A stretch of DNA of 64,000 nucleotides from contig NZ_CP113783.1 of assembly GCF_029542205.1 (NCBI RefSeq), positions 1,045,001 to 1,109,000 of the forward strand, given 5' to 3'. Both the position numbers and the translations under genes were made by a program. Positions 18,406 through 26,887 of this stretch are shown here, one piece after another; the stretch's first letter is position 1; every line of letters starts with the position of its first letter. A model generated the notes under the pieces. It saw only the letters and a program-made list of their open reading frames with translations, did not search any database and was not told where the DNA came from. Source of the stretch: Pseudoxanthomonas sp. SE1. GTDB lineage: Bacteria > Pseudomonadota > Gammaproteobacteria > Xanthomonadales > Xanthomonadaceae.

Positions 18406-19584
18406 TCAGCGCGACAAGCGTCGCGGCATGAATACGTATGCAAGCGCGAGGTGCACCGGCAGCAGCAACGCGATCCATGGCTGGTTGTATTGCAGGCGCA
18501 ACGGTAGCCAGTGCAGGAACCAGGCGATCAGGGCACCGCCCGCGATGGCGCATGCCAGCCAGCCGAACCAGGCGGGCGGCGTGCGGCGGCGCAGCACGGA
18601 AATTGCGCCGGGAATCAGCAGCACGCAGAGGGGGTTCAGCAGCAACAGGTTGCGGTTCGCCCATGCGGCCCAGTGGTCGGTGAAGCCCCACAGGTAGACC
18701 AGCAGGCCGCCGGCAGCAAAGCACAGCAGCCAGAACGGCACCGCAGCGACGGCGATGGCACGCGGCCAGCGGCGACCGGTGAAACCGATCAGCAACGCCG
18801 CCACGGCGCCCGCGCCGAGCCAGGGCAGCCATCGACGCGGCGCTTCCGCCGGTTCGGCCGCGATGCGGTGCGGCAGCAGCTGCATTTCCGACTGCACCAG
18901 CGGGCGGCCTGCGCTGTTCTTCGCCTCGCGCAGGCTGTCGGCCAGTCGCATGGGGACGTAGGCCTCTTCCCAGCGCGACATGGGCTTGTCGGCCGACGGT
19001 CCCAGCCCCACGTCGAAGCCCAGCCACATCCATGTCGCCGGCGAGGCCAGTCGCACCGCTTCGCTGCGGAAGGTGTTGCCGCGCGAGCGGCCGGCGAGCT
19101 GCGACTTCAGCGTGCCGCCGAGCGCGGCATCGAGTGCGTCCCGCACCTGTGTCGAGCAGTTGGAGGTGAAGTAGTCGTAGCGGTAGCGCGCATTCTCCGG
19201 CCTGGCCCGTTCAACCAGCGCATCCGCCAGCGCCTGCGCCTGGTCCGGCGCCAGGTCCAGCCACTGCAGCGAGACGCCGCGGCCGCTGTCGCGGTAGTGC
19301 AGCAGATCCTGCTCGAACGGCAGCGCCATGAGGTAGTACATCATGTGGCCACGGGCGAAATTGCCGACGAAGTCGGACTCGCCCGGATCGAAGAAGCCGA
19401 AGTTGTACGAGATCGCGTCGCCGCTGGCCGGATCGACGACGACAATCGCGTTGTGGCCGAAGCGTTCGAAGAACACCTCGCCCGGCTGCATCGTCGCCAC
19501 GCCGATCCGTGGTGCGGCCCATGCCGTCATGGCCAGCAGCGACAGCACGCCCAGCAGCGCCAGGCGTGTGGCGACGCTACGCAT
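18406..19584 (-). CDS. DUF4105 (Lnb N-terminal periplasmic-domain) membrane protein
   Basis: A 392-residue protein with a signal peptide (ending in WAA near residue 25), a periplasmic DUF4105 region, and a C-terminal membrane region of about five helices. The DUF4105 hallmark is present: FERFGHNAIVV, ISYNFGFFDPGE and the YFTSNCSTQVRDAL block with a conserved Asn-Cys-Ser. This resembles the papain/NlpC-like fold, so a hydrolase or acyltransferase role is conceivable but unproven. The ATG at 19584 overlaps the ybeX stop codon by 8 bp, so it is translationally coupled to ybeX. Confidence 0.85.
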   Translation of the reverse strand: MRSVATRLALLGVLSLLAMTAWAAPRIGVATMQPGEVFFERFGHNAIVVVDPASGDAISYNFGFFDPGESDFVGNFARGHMMYYLMALPFEQDLLHYRDSGRGVSLQWLDLAPDQAQALADALVERARPENARYRYDYFTSNCSTQVRDALDAALGGTLKSQLAGRSRGNTFRSEAVRLASPATWMWLGFDVGLGPSADKPMSRWEEAYVPMRLADSLREAKNSAGRPLVQSEMQLLPHRIAAEPAEAPRRWLPWLGAGAVAALLIGFTGRRWPRAIAVAAVPFWLLCFAAGGLLVYLWGFTDHWAAWANRNLLLLNPLCVLLIPGAISVLRRRTPPAWFGWLACAIAGGALIAWFLHWLPLRLQYNQPWIALLLPVHLALAYVFMPRRLSR

Positions 19585-20452
19585 CGGCGAGCACTCCGAC
19601 ATGGAAGGCGTGTACGCGACGCGCATCGGCGCGGGCGACACGGAACATGAAGCGCCCGAGCGTAAGCTCCTCGCCGGTCTCCGGCAGATGGCCTATCGCG
19701 GCGGTGATGAGGCCACCGACGGTGTCGTACTCGTCGTCGGGGAAATCCGCGCCGAAACGCTCGTTGAAATCGGCGATGGGCGTCAGCGCATCCACGACGA
19801 ACTGGCCATCGGCCTGCGCGGCGATCAGCGCGGCGCCATCTTCGGCTTCATCGTGTTCGTCGTCGATCTCGCCGACGATCTGTTCCAGCACGTCCTCGAT
19901 GGTGACCAGCCCGGCCACGCCGCCGTACTCGTCGACGACGATCGCCATGTGGTTGCGCGACAGGCGGAATTCCTTCAGCAGCAGGTTGAGCTTCTTCGAC
20001 TCGGGGATCAGCACGGCGGGGCGCAGCAGTTCCCGCACGCTGCCGGGGCCATTGTCGGCCACCACGCCGCGCAGCAGGTCCTTGGCCAGCAGGATGCCGA
20101 GGATCTCGTCCTTGTCGTCGCCGTGCACCGGGAAGCGCGAGTGGCCGGATTCGACCACGTCTTTCATCAGGTCGAGGAAGCGCGCTTCCACCGGCAGCGA
20201 GACCATCTGTGCGCGCGGCACCATGACATCGCCCACGGTGAGGTCGGCGACGGCGATGGCGCCTTCCATCATCTTCAGGGTATCGCCGCCGATCAGGCCG
20301 TCGGACTGCGCATCGCGCAGGATGGCCACCAGGTCGTCGCGTGTGCTGGGTTCGCCGGAGAACGCCGAACTGAGGCGGTCCAGCCAGGAGCGCCGTTTCT
20401 CCGAAGGTTTGTCGGAGCCGTCCGGCGCGAAGGTACTGTCGTCTTCTGACAT
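19577..20452 (-). CDS. HlyC/CorC-family CBS-domain protein (YbeX)
   Basis: A 291-residue cytoplasmic protein with two CBS domains (about residues 70-190) and a C-terminal transporter-associated domain. The region VGDVMVPRAQMVSLP opens the first CBS domain, FPVHGDDKDEILGILLAKDLL closes it, and the second contains NHMAIVVDEYGGVAGLVTIEDVLEQIVGEI, a near-universal CorC/YbeX block. In E. coli ybeX sits with ybeY and phoH and affects ribosome metabolism and Mg2+/Co2+ efflux. The same neighbourhood is present here, so YbeX is the better label than haemolysin. Confidence 0.92.
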   Translation of the reverse strand: MSEDDSTFAPDGSDKPSEKRRSWLDRLSSAFSGEPSTRDDLVAILRDAQSDGLIGGDTLKMMEGAIAVADLTVGDVMVPRAQMVSLPVEARFLDLMKDVVESGHSRFPVHGDDKDEILGILLAKDLLRGVVADNGPGSVRELLRPAVLIPESKKLNLLLKEFRLSRNHMAIVVDEYGGVAGLVTIEDVLEQIVGEIDDEHDEAEDGAALIAAQADGQFVVDALTPIADFNERFGADFPDDEYDTVGGLITAAIGHLPETGEELTLGRFMFRVARADARRVHAFHVGVLADA

Positions 20453-20490
20453 CTCGGGGGAGTGGTCGCCCGCGGGGCGTGGCGGCCAGT

Positions 20491-21081
20491 CTAACCCGGT
20501 TGGGCGCCGGACGCAGGCGGTGCGGACCCGGCGGACGGCGCCGCTTCGTCCCCGGGCGCCTCCTCCGGCAGGTCAAGGCTGTAGCTGCAGCCTACCAGTG
20601 TCTTGCCGGGGTGCGAGGCGACGTTGCTGACGTTCAAGACCACCGATTCGATCAGCAGCTTGCCTGACGTCGTGTCGCGGGTTTCCTCACTGCGCAGTTC
20701 CTTGCCGAACATCGCCTTGGCGGGGGTGTCGATGGCGGTTTCGAGTGCCAGTTGCTTCGCCAGCGGCCGGGGATCGGGCAGGTCGAGCAGCGCGATCGCG
20801 CTGCCGCCGGAGAATGCGATGTGGTCGGTCTCGTGCCCGAAGACGCGGATCGGCCTGGCCAACCGGTATTCGGTCATGAACATGTTCGCCTGCGGCAGCG
20901 GCTGCCAGCCCAGCGCGACCGCCTTGAGCGGATCCTCCAGCGCGGGCGCAAGCGCGGTCAACCGGGCGATGTCGCTCCGGCACTCGATCAGGGCGGGCAG
21001 GTCCGGCCGCGCATCCTGCGCGGCGGCAGACATGGGGAGGGTCAATGCCAGTGTCGGTACGAACAGCAGGGTGCGCAGCAT
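20491..21081 (-). CDS. hypothetical exported protein between ybeX and ybeY
   Basis: I do not recognise this 196-residue protein. It begins with a signal peptide (hydrophobic core LLFVPTLALTLPMSAAAQ, predicted cleavage after AQ-A type motif near residue 22). It has two Cys (residues near 34 and 163) and ends in a low-complexity Ala/Pro/Gly/Ser tail rich in acidic residues. It is 4 bp downstream of ybeY and 38 bp before ybeX in the transcription direction, so it is a member of that operon. A periplasmic role is inferred only from the signal peptide. Confidence 0.75.
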   Translation of the reverse strand: MLRTLLFVPTLALTLPMSAAAQDARPDLPALIECRSDIARLTALAPALEDPLKAVALGWQPLPQANMFMTEYRLARPIRVFGHETDHIAFSGGSAIALLDLPDPRPLAKQLALETAIDTPAKAMFGKELRSEETRDTTSGKLLIESVVLNVSNVASHPGKTLVGCSYSLDLPEEAPGDEAAPSAGSAPPASGAQPG

Positions 21082-21085
21082 GCGG

Positions 21086-21574
21086 TCAGTCTTCCGCGTA
21101 GGGATCGGCGATGCCGAGTTCGGCGAGGATCTCGCGTTCCAGCTGTTCCATGCACTCGGCTTCCTTGTCGTCCTCGTGGTCCCAGCCCAACAGGTGCAAT
21201 GCGCCGTGCACGGTCATGTGCGCGTAGTGCGCCGCCAGCGGCTTCTTCTGCTCCTTCGCTTCGCGTGCCACGACCGGCGCACAGATCACCAGGTCGCCGA
21301 GCAGCGGCATCTTCACGCCCTTGGGCAGTTTGACGCCCTCGGCCATCTCGGCCGGGAAGCTCAGCACGTTGGTGGCGTAGTCGCGTCCCCGGTAATGCCG
21401 GTTGAGCGCGCGGCCTTCCTTGCTGTCGACGATGCGGATGGCGAGGTCCGCTTCGCGGATGCGGCCTTTCAGCGCCGCCGCCACCCACTTGCGGAAACTC
21501 ACGGCGGACGGGATGCCCGCACGCGGCAACGCGTAATTCACGGCGACTTCGAGACGGACGGGACCTTGGGTCAT
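21086..21574 (-). CDS. ybeY: endoribonuclease YbeY (rRNA maturation)
   Basis: A 162-residue metal-dependent endoribonuclease that takes part in 16S rRNA 3'-end maturation and ribosome quality control. The zinc motif H-x3-H-x5-H is present as [11 protein letters not shown] (His123, His127, His133). The upstream [10 protein letters not shown] and LLGDLVIC blocks are also typical. Its length matches E. coli YbeY (155 residues). It follows phoH across a 94-bp gap containing a palindromic repeat, and precedes a hypothetical exported protein gene by 4 bp. Confidence 0.95.
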   Translation of the reverse strand: MTQGPVRLEVAVNYALPRAGIPSAVSFRKWVAAALKGRIREADLAIRIVDSKEGRALNRHYRGRDYATNVLSFPAEMAEGVKLPKGVKMPLLGDLVICAPVVAREAKEQKKPLAAHYAHMTVHGALHLLGWDHEDDKEAECMEQLEREILAELGIADPYAED

Positions 21575-21592
21575 GGGGTGTGCCTCGGTAGA

Positions 21593-21658
21593 GTCGAGCT
21601 TGCTCGACTGCTCATGGCGTCATCATCCCGCGAAGCAAACCAGTCGAGCAAGCTCGAC
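21593..21658. repeat. paired self-palindromic repeat between phoH and ybeY
   Basis: An 18-bp arm, GTCGAGCTTGCTCGACTG, and its exact reverse complement flank a 30-nt spacer. Each arm also contains its own 16-bp palindrome (GTCGAGC TT GCTCGAC), so the element can fold as two small hairpins or one long stem. The core differs from the GTAGGAGCG family seen elsewhere in the window. It sits inside the phoH-ybeY transcript. Confidence 0.8.
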
Positions 21659-21668
21659 GCAACGGTCA

Positions 21669-22655
21669 TCACGCGGCCGGCCCGACTTCGGAATCCTTGC
21701 CGTCCCGCGCATCGTAAGCCCGCACGATCTTCGCCACCAGCGGGTGACGCACCACGTCGCGGCTCGTGAAGAAGTTGAACGAGATGCCGTCCACGCCGTG
21801 CAGGACGTCCAGTGCATCCTTCAGGCCGGACTTCTGGTGCTTGGGCAGGTCGATCTGGGTCAGGTCCCCGGTGACGACGGCGGTGCTGCCGTACCCGATG
21901 CGCGTGAGGAACATCTTCATCTGTTCGATGGTGGTGTTCTGCGCCTCGTCGAGGATGACGAACGCGTCGTTGAGCGTGCGGCCGCGCATGTAGGCCAGCG
22001 GGGCGATCTCGATGACGTTCTTCTCCAGCAGCTTGACCACCTTCTCCACGCCCAGCATCTCGTACAGCGCGTCGTACAGCGGGCGCAGGTAAGGGTCGAC
22101 CTTCTGCGACAGGTCGCCAGGCAGGAAGCCGAGCTTCTCGCCGGCCTCCACCGCCGGGCGCACCAGGATCAGCCGCTGCACACGCGATTCGTTCAGCGCT
22201 TCCACCGCACTGGCGACGGCGAGGAAGGTCTTGCCGGTGCCGGCCGGCCCGATGCCGAAGTTGATGTCGTGGGTGGCGATGGCATGCAGGTATTTCGCCT
22301 GGTTCGCGCCACGACCGCGCACGGTGCCGCGCTTGACCTTGATGGCCACGTCCTGCGGTTGGTAGTCCTCGTCGGCGATGCGGTCGACATTGGCCGCGTT
22401 GAGGCGCAGGTGGATCGCCTCGCTGTCGAAAGTCTCGCCCGCCGTTTCTTCGTATAGGGCGTGCAGCAGCTTTTCCGTGGCGGCGACGGACTTCTCCGGC
22501 CCGGTGACGCGGAAGATGGCGCCTCGATTGGCGATCTCCACGCCCAGGCGCAGTTCGATCTGGCGCAGGTGCGCATCGAACGGGCCAGCCAGGTTGGCCA
22601 GGCGCTCGATGTTCTCGGGTTCCAGGGTGAATTCGTGTTTGCTGGGAACGGTCAT
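21669..22655 (-). CDS. PhoH-like ATPase
   Basis: A 328-residue cytoplasmic P-loop ATPase of the PhoH/YbeZ family, linked in E. coli to YbeY and RNA metabolism. It carries an N-terminal KH-like region, Walker A GPAGTGKT (residues 136-143), Walker B VILDEAQN, and the VVTGDLTQIDLP motif. The start at 22655 (MTVPSK) is preferred to an in-frame ATG 24 bp upstream because it gives the usual family N-terminus. It is the first recognisable gene of the phoH-ybeY-ybeX group. miaB, its usual upstream neighbour in E. coli, lies 4.7 kb away here. Confidence 0.94.
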   Translation of the reverse strand: MTVPSKHEFTLEPENIERLANLAGPFDAHLRQIELRLGVEIANRGAIFRVTGPEKSVAATEKLLHALYEETAGETFDSEAIHLRLNAANVDRIADEDYQPQDVAIKVKRGTVRGRGANQAKYLHAIATHDINFGIGPAGTGKTFLAVASAVEALNESRVQRLILVRPAVEAGEKLGFLPGDLSQKVDPYLRPLYDALYEMLGVEKVVKLLEKNVIEIAPLAYMRGRTLNDAFVILDEAQNTTIEQMKMFLTRIGYGSTAVVTGDLTQIDLPKHQKSGLKDALDVLHGVDGISFNFFTSRDVVRHPLVAKIVRAYDARDGKDSEVGPAA

Positions 22656-22685
22656 GGGCCGGGGGAATACTCGTGGCAATAGCGG

Positions 22686-23027
22686 TTAGTGGCGCGTCTC
22701 GTCGCCCGCGTCGTCCACCGGCCATTGGTGGAAGACATAGACCTCGTCATCGACGAGGGCCTGGTCGAAGTGTTCGGCTTCCGGCGCGTCGTGACGCTCG
22801 ATCTGCAGGGGCTCGTCCTCCACCGCGATGACTTCCCAACCCTGCTCGCGGACGAATTCCACCGCGCGGCGCATGGGGTCCGGCGTGAAAGCGGGGCGCA
22901 GGTAGCAGGTGATGAAAGCACCACCGGCCTCCACGAAGTCGGGACTGTCGGGCAGGGGACGGGCTTCCAGCGTGAACACCCACAACTGGACGTTATCGGT
23001 GGAAATGGCGGCTGTTCCTGCAAACAC
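22686..23027 (-). CDS. hypothetical protein upstream of phoH
   Basis: I do not recognise this protein of at most 113 residues. The only in-frame start covering the conserved-looking part is a GTG at 23027 with no clear ribosome-binding site, so the true start may be slightly downstream. It is acidic, with no signal peptide or membrane helix. It shows a possible alpha/beta pattern: NVQLWVFTLEARPL, FITCYLRPAF, EVIAVEDEPLQI, and an aromatic EVYVFHQWPVDD end. It stops 30 bp before phoH on the same strand and is divergent from the TetR gene. Confidence 0.6.
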   Translation of the reverse strand: MFAGTAAISTDNVQLWVFTLEARPLPDSPDFVEAGGAFITCYLRPAFTPDPMRRAVEFVREQGWEVIAVEDEPLQIERHDAPEAEHFDQALVDDEVYVFHQWPVDDAGDETRH

Positions 23028-23099
23028 AAGGCGGGGCGGCAGCGTAACCCGGCGCCCCGGAACCGGCCAGCCAATGCCGTTCGTCGGATCGGTCTTGCG

Positions 23100-23123
23100 A
23101 TTTAATTAATCATAAAATTAAAT
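23100..23123. promoter_or_regulatory. AT-rich 24-bp palindrome, putative TetR operator
   Basis: ATTTAATT and its exact complement AATTAAAT flank an 8-bp spacer, 7 bp before the TetR ATG. Its base composition is radically different from the GC-rich surroundings, and it overlaps the divergent promoter region. Size and position fit autoregulation by a TetR dimer; binding itself is inferred. Confidence 0.6.
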
Positions 23124-23130
23124 ATGTCGC

Positions 23131-23862
23131 ATGACGACCCCAAAGCCACCCGCCGGAACCATCCGTGCACCACGATCCGCGCAGGGCACCACGCCGGGCG
23201 CGACGTTGAAGAAGCCCGCGCGCAAGCGCGCCCCCGGACGGCGCCCGACCTCCGAATCGGCCGATCTGCGCGCCACGCTGCTCGACGCCGCGTTGACCTG
23301 CTTCGTCAGGAAGGGCATCGCTGCGAGTTCGCTGCGCGACATTGCGACGGAAGCCAGCGTCACGCCGGCCCTGGTGCATTACTACTTCGGCGACAAGGCG
23401 CAACTGCAGCAAGCGGTGGTGGCCGAGCGACTGCTGCCCGTCGTGGGGCAGATGCGCGCGCCGGTGATGCAGGCCGAGGGTGACGTTGCGAGCCTGGTCG
23501 CAGGTTTCGTGCATGGCATCGGCGGCGTGGTTGCGCAGCACCCCTGGCTGCCGACGTTGTGGGTACGCGAGATCCTGTGCGAAGGCGGCGCGTTGCGCGA
23601 GATGATGATCAGCCAGGTCGGCCCGATGCTGCCGAAGATGATGGCGGGCCGCTTCGCCGCCGCGCAGCAGGCGGGCGAACTCAATCCGGATCTCGACCCG
23701 CGCCTGCTGATGGTGTCGCTGATCGGGCTGACCATGTTCCCGATGGCCAGCGCGCCGATCTGGCGCCAGCTTTTCGGCGCCGACGATATCGATTTCAACG
23801 ACCTGCGCCGGCACACGCTGGTGCTGCTGGACCGTGGACTGGAGCTTGACCGTGCGAAATGA
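23131..23862 (+). CDS. TetR/AcrR-family transcriptional regulator
   Basis: A 243-residue repressor-type regulator. After a basic, Pro/Ala-rich extension of about 45 residues comes the TetR helix-turn-helix: LRATLLDAALTCFVRKGIAASSLRDIATEASVTPALVHYYFGDKAQLQQAVV (described here in parts: AALTCF, GIAASSLRDIA and LVHYYFGDK). The C-terminal ligand domain is typical of the CecR/YbiH group. The assigned ATG has no ribosome-binding site and lies just after the AT-rich palindrome, so the message may be leaderless or start further in. The order regulator, membrane-fusion protein, ABC ATPase, permease mirrors E. coli cecR-ybhGFSR. Confidence 0.9.
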   Translation: MTTPKPPAGTIRAPRSAQGTTPGATLKKPARKRAPGRRPTSESADLRATLLDAALTCFVRKGIAASSLRDIATEASVTPALVHYYFGDKAQLQQAVVAERLLPVVGQMRAPVMQAEGDVASLVAGFVHGIGGVVAQHPWLPTLWVREILCEGGALREMMISQVGPMLPKMMAGRFAAAQQAGELNPDLDPRLLMVSLIGLTMFPMASAPIWRQLFGADDIDFNDLRRHTLVLLDRGLELDRAK

Positions 23863-24811
23863 ACTGCAACGCGGTGCCCTCGCGGCCGCCGTCCTGATGC
23901 TGGCGGGCTGCGCCGCCGATGCGCCCGAAGCCTTGGGCACGCTGGAATGGGATCGGGTGACGCTGCCGTCGCCGGTGACCGAGAAGATCGTGCGGGTCGA
24001 TGTGCGCGAAGGACAGCAGGTGGCGGCAGGCGCACCGTTGCTGCAACTGGAACTGACCCGCACCCAGTCGCAGCTGGCGGCCGCGCAGGCGCAGGCCGCG
24101 CAGAGCCGCGGGGCGCTGGCGGAACTGCGGGCCGGCCCACGCCGCGAGGCCATCGCGCAGGCCCGCGCCAGCCTGGCCGCCGCGCAGGCACAGGTCCGCG
24201 ATGCGGATGCCTACTATGCGCGCCTGCAGCCGCTGGGCAGGCAGCGGCTGGTCGCGGCTTCCGAAGTGGATCGCGCACGCGCCGCATCGCAGAGCGCGCA
24301 GGCCCAGGTCCGGCAGGCGCAGGCCGCGCTGCTGGAGCTGGAGCATGGCACGCGTGTCGAACAGGTCGCGCAGGGCGAAGCCGCCGTCGCCTCGGCGGAC
24401 GCCCAGGCGCGGGTGCAGGCGGTGACGCTGGAGAAACTCAACATCACCGCACCGCGCGCGGGCCGCATCGACAGCCTCCCGTACAAGCTTGGCGACCAGG
24501 CACCGGTGGGCGCGCCGCTCGCGGTGATGCTGGTGGGCGAGGCGCCCTACGCGCGCGTTTACCTGCCGCAGGCCATGCGCAACCGGCTGAAGGTCGGCGA
24601 CACGGCGAGGGTGCGCCTGGATGGTGGGGACACGATCTACCAAGGGCGCGTGCGCATGATCCGCAGCGAGCCCAGCTTCACCCCGTACTTCGCGCTGACC
24701 GGCCAGGACGCCGAGCGCCTGAGCTATCTGGCGGAAATCAGCCTGGGCAGGGACGCAGCCGGTCTGCCGGTGGGTGCGCCCCTGCAGGTGGTGTCCGATG
24801 AAGCGCAGTGA
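23852..24811 (+). CDS. HlyD-family lipoprotein adaptor of an ABC exporter
   Basis: A 319-residue membrane-fusion protein (YbhG-like). A GTG at 23852, overlapping the TetR stop and preceded by GGAG, gives a lipoprotein signal with lipobox LAGC at about residues 18-21. A biotinyl-lipoyl half motif (TEKIVRVDVREGQQVAAGAPLL) is followed by a long Ala/Gln-rich coiled coil (about residues 60-185) and the second lipoyl half (TAPRAGRID). It would bridge the inner-membrane ABC exporter to the periplasm or an outer-membrane channel. No outer-membrane factor gene is adjacent. It is translationally coupled to the genes on both sides. Confidence 0.9.
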   Translation: MRNELQRGALAAAVLMLAGCAADAPEALGTLEWDRVTLPSPVTEKIVRVDVREGQQVAAGAPLLQLELTRTQSQLAAAQAQAAQSRGALAELRAGPRREAIAQARASLAAAQAQVRDADAYYARLQPLGRQRLVAASEVDRARAASQSAQAQVRQAQAALLELEHGTRVEQVAQGEAAVASADAQARVQAVTLEKLNITAPRAGRIDSLPYKLGDQAPVGAPLAVMLVGEAPYARVYLPQAMRNRLKVGDTARVRLDGGDTIYQGRVRMIRSEPSFTPYFALTGQDAERLSYLAEISLGRDAAGLPVGAPLQVVSDEAQ

Positions 24812-25769
24812 GCCCCTCCTGCAAGGGCGGGACGATCTTGCGATCCGCGTCCGCGGACTGACCAAGCGCTTCGGCGCGCTGGTGGCGGTGAACGATGTCG
24901 ACCTCGACGTGCCGCGGCGCAATGTCTACGGCTTCCTTGGTCCGAACGGCTCCGGCAAGTCCACCACCATCCGCATGCTGTGCGGGCTGCTGACCCCTGC
25001 CGCGGGCGACATCGAAGTGCTGGGCCTGCGCATCCCCGAGCAGGCCGAGCAACTGCGCACGCGCATCGGCTACATGACCCAGAAGTTTTCGCTGTTCGAG
25101 GACCTGACCGTGCGCGAGAACCTGGAATTCCTCGCCGCCGTGCAGGACATCCCGCGCGCGCAGGCGCGGCGGCGGATCGACGCGCTGGTCGAGCAGTACC
25201 ACTTCCAGGACCGGCAGAAGCAACTCGCAGGCACGATGAGCGGTGGACAGAAGCAGCGCCTTGCACTGGCGGGCGCGGTGATCCACGAGCCGGAACTGCT
25301 GTTCCTCGACGAGCCGACAAGTGCGGTGGATCCGGAGTCGCGTCGCGACTTCTGGGAGAAGCTGTTCGAACTCGCCGACGCGGGTACTACGCTGCTGGTG
25401 TCCACGCACTACATGGACGAAGCCGAGCGCTGCCACCGCATCGCCATCCTCGATCGCGGCGTGCTGGTGGCGGACGGCACGCCCGATGCGCTGACCGGTG
25501 AACTCGCCGGTCGCACGCTGGTGGTCGAAGCCGCGCATCCGCGGCAGGCGCAGAAAGTCCTGGTCGGCCTGCCCGGCGTGATCAGCGTGGCCCAGATCGG
25601 CAACCTGTTGCGCGTACTGCTGGCCGAGAACGGACAGGCCGCGGACCGCATCGCACATGGCCTGCGCACGGCCGGCATCGGCGCGGACGTGTCCGCCGCA
25701 CCGGCCAACCTGGAGGACGTCTTCGTCTCCGCCACGCGCGGCCAGCCGGCCCGCGAGGAGGCCGCATGA
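24798..25769 (+). CDS. ABC transporter ATP-binding protein (YbhF-like, single NBD)
   Basis: A 323-residue ATPase of the drug/ABC-2 export class. Walker A is GPNGSGKS (residues 48-55), the Q-loop lies in GYMTQKFSLFEDLTV, the signature is MSGGQKQR, Walker B is LLFLDEPTSAVDP, and the H-loop is VSTHYMDEAERC. It has one nucleotide-binding domain, whereas E. coli YbhF is a fusion of two. It would therefore work as a homodimer with the single downstream permease. The start overlaps the adaptor stop by 14 bp. Confidence 0.93.
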   Translation: MKRSEPLLQGRDDLAIRVRGLTKRFGALVAVNDVDLDVPRRNVYGFLGPNGSGKSTTIRMLCGLLTPAAGDIEVLGLRIPEQAEQLRTRIGYMTQKFSLFEDLTVRENLEFLAAVQDIPRAQARRRIDALVEQYHFQDRQKQLAGTMSGGQKQRLALAGAVIHEPELLFLDEPTSAVDPESRRDFWEKLFELADAGTTLLVSTHYMDEAERCHRIAILDRGVLVADGTPDALTGELAGRTLVVEAAHPRQAQKVLVGLPGVISVAQIGNLLRVLLAENGQAADRIAHGLRTAGIGADVSAAPANLEDVFVSATRGQPAREEAA

Positions 25770-26851
25770 AGTTCCGCCGCCTGATGGCCGTGATGGTCAA
25801 GGAACTGCGGCAGATGCGGCGCGACCGCATCACCCTGGCGATGATCGTCGGCATCCCGGTGATGCAACTGTTGCTGTTCGGCTATGCCATCAACACCAAC
25901 CTGCGCGACCTGTCCGCCGGTATCGCCGACCAGGCGCGTACCGCGGCATCGCGCGCGCTGGTGATGGACATCGTCGCCACCGGCGTGGTCACGCCGACCC
26001 GGGAAGCCGCCACGCCGCAGGAACTCGTCCAGGCCATGCGCCGCGGCGAGATCAGCATCGGCATCGTCATCCCGCCGGACTACGAGCGCCGTCGCGCGGA
26101 AGGTCGTGAGGCCGTGCAGATTTTCGTCGACGGCAGCGACAACGCCGTGCAGAGCGCCGCCGCCCAACTTGCGCAGATGCCGCTGGACGGCAGCAGCGGG
26201 CCGCTGGCGACGCGCACCATCAGCGTGGTCGGCTTCTACAACCCGCAGCGGCGCTCGGCAGTGAACATCGTGCCCGGGCTGATCGGCGTGATCCTGACCA
26301 TGACCATGGTGCTGTTCACAGGCGTGGCCATCGTGCGAGAGCGCGAGCGCGGCAACATGGAACTGCTGATCGCCACGCCGGTCAGCAGCGCCGAGCTGAT
26401 GATAGGCAAGGTACTGCCCTACGTGGCCATCGGGCTGGTGCAGACCACGGTGGTGCTGGCGCTGGGCATGTGGCTGTTCCAGGTGCCGCTGGGTGGCAGC
26501 CTGCTGCATGTCTACATCGCCGCGTGCCTGCTGATCGTGGCGAACCTGACGCTGGGCCTGCTGATTTCCACCCGCGCGCAGTCGCAGTTCCAGGCCATGC
26601 AGATGACGTTCTTCATCTTCCTGCCCTCGATCCTGCTGTCCGGCTTCATGTTTCCGTTCGCCGGCATGCCGAAGGTGGTGCAGTGGATCGCCGAGGCACT
26701 GCCCCTTACGCACTTCCTGCGGCTGATCCGCGGCGTGATGCTGCGTGGCGCAAGCCTGTGGGAACTGTGGCCCGACGTACTGGCGCTGCTGGCCTTCACC
26801 GCGGTGATGATGACGGCGGCGATCCTGCGGTTCCGCAAGCGGCTGGACTGA
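25766..26851 (+). CDS. ABC-2 type permease (YbhS/YbhR-like)
   Basis: A 361-residue inner-membrane permease. The layout is typical of ABC2_membrane proteins: one N-terminal helix (ITLAMIVGIPVMQLLLFGYAI), a periplasmic domain of about 140 residues, then five C-terminal helices including the conserved ERERGNMELLIATPVSSAELMIGK and LLSGFMFPFAGMP segments. It overlaps the ATPase stop codon by 4 bp (ATGA). Only one permease gene is present, so a homodimer is expected. Substrate unknown; drug or lipid export is the family norm. Confidence 0.92.
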   Translation: MKFRRLMAVMVKELRQMRRDRITLAMIVGIPVMQLLLFGYAINTNLRDLSAGIADQARTAASRALVMDIVATGVVTPTREAATPQELVQAMRRGEISIGIVIPPDYERRRAEGREAVQIFVDGSDNAVQSAAAQLAQMPLDGSSGPLATRTISVVGFYNPQRRSAVNIVPGLIGVILTMTMVLFTGVAIVRERERGNMELLIATPVSSAELMIGKVLPYVAIGLVQTTVVLALGMWLFQVPLGGSLLHVYIAACLLIVANLTLGLLISTRAQSQFQAMQMTFFIFLPSILLSGFMFPFAGMPKVVQWIAEALPLTHFLRLIRGVMLRGASLWELWPDVLALLAFTAVMMTAAILRFRKRLD

Positions 26852-26887
26852 TAGGCTGGCGCTTCATCCCGACCCTGGAGTGCGGCA

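Noticed and set aside
23124..23483. Frame starting at ATG 23124 in front of the TetR gene
   Set aside because: It gives an arginine-rich sequence without the helix-turn-helix; the real frame begins at 23131.
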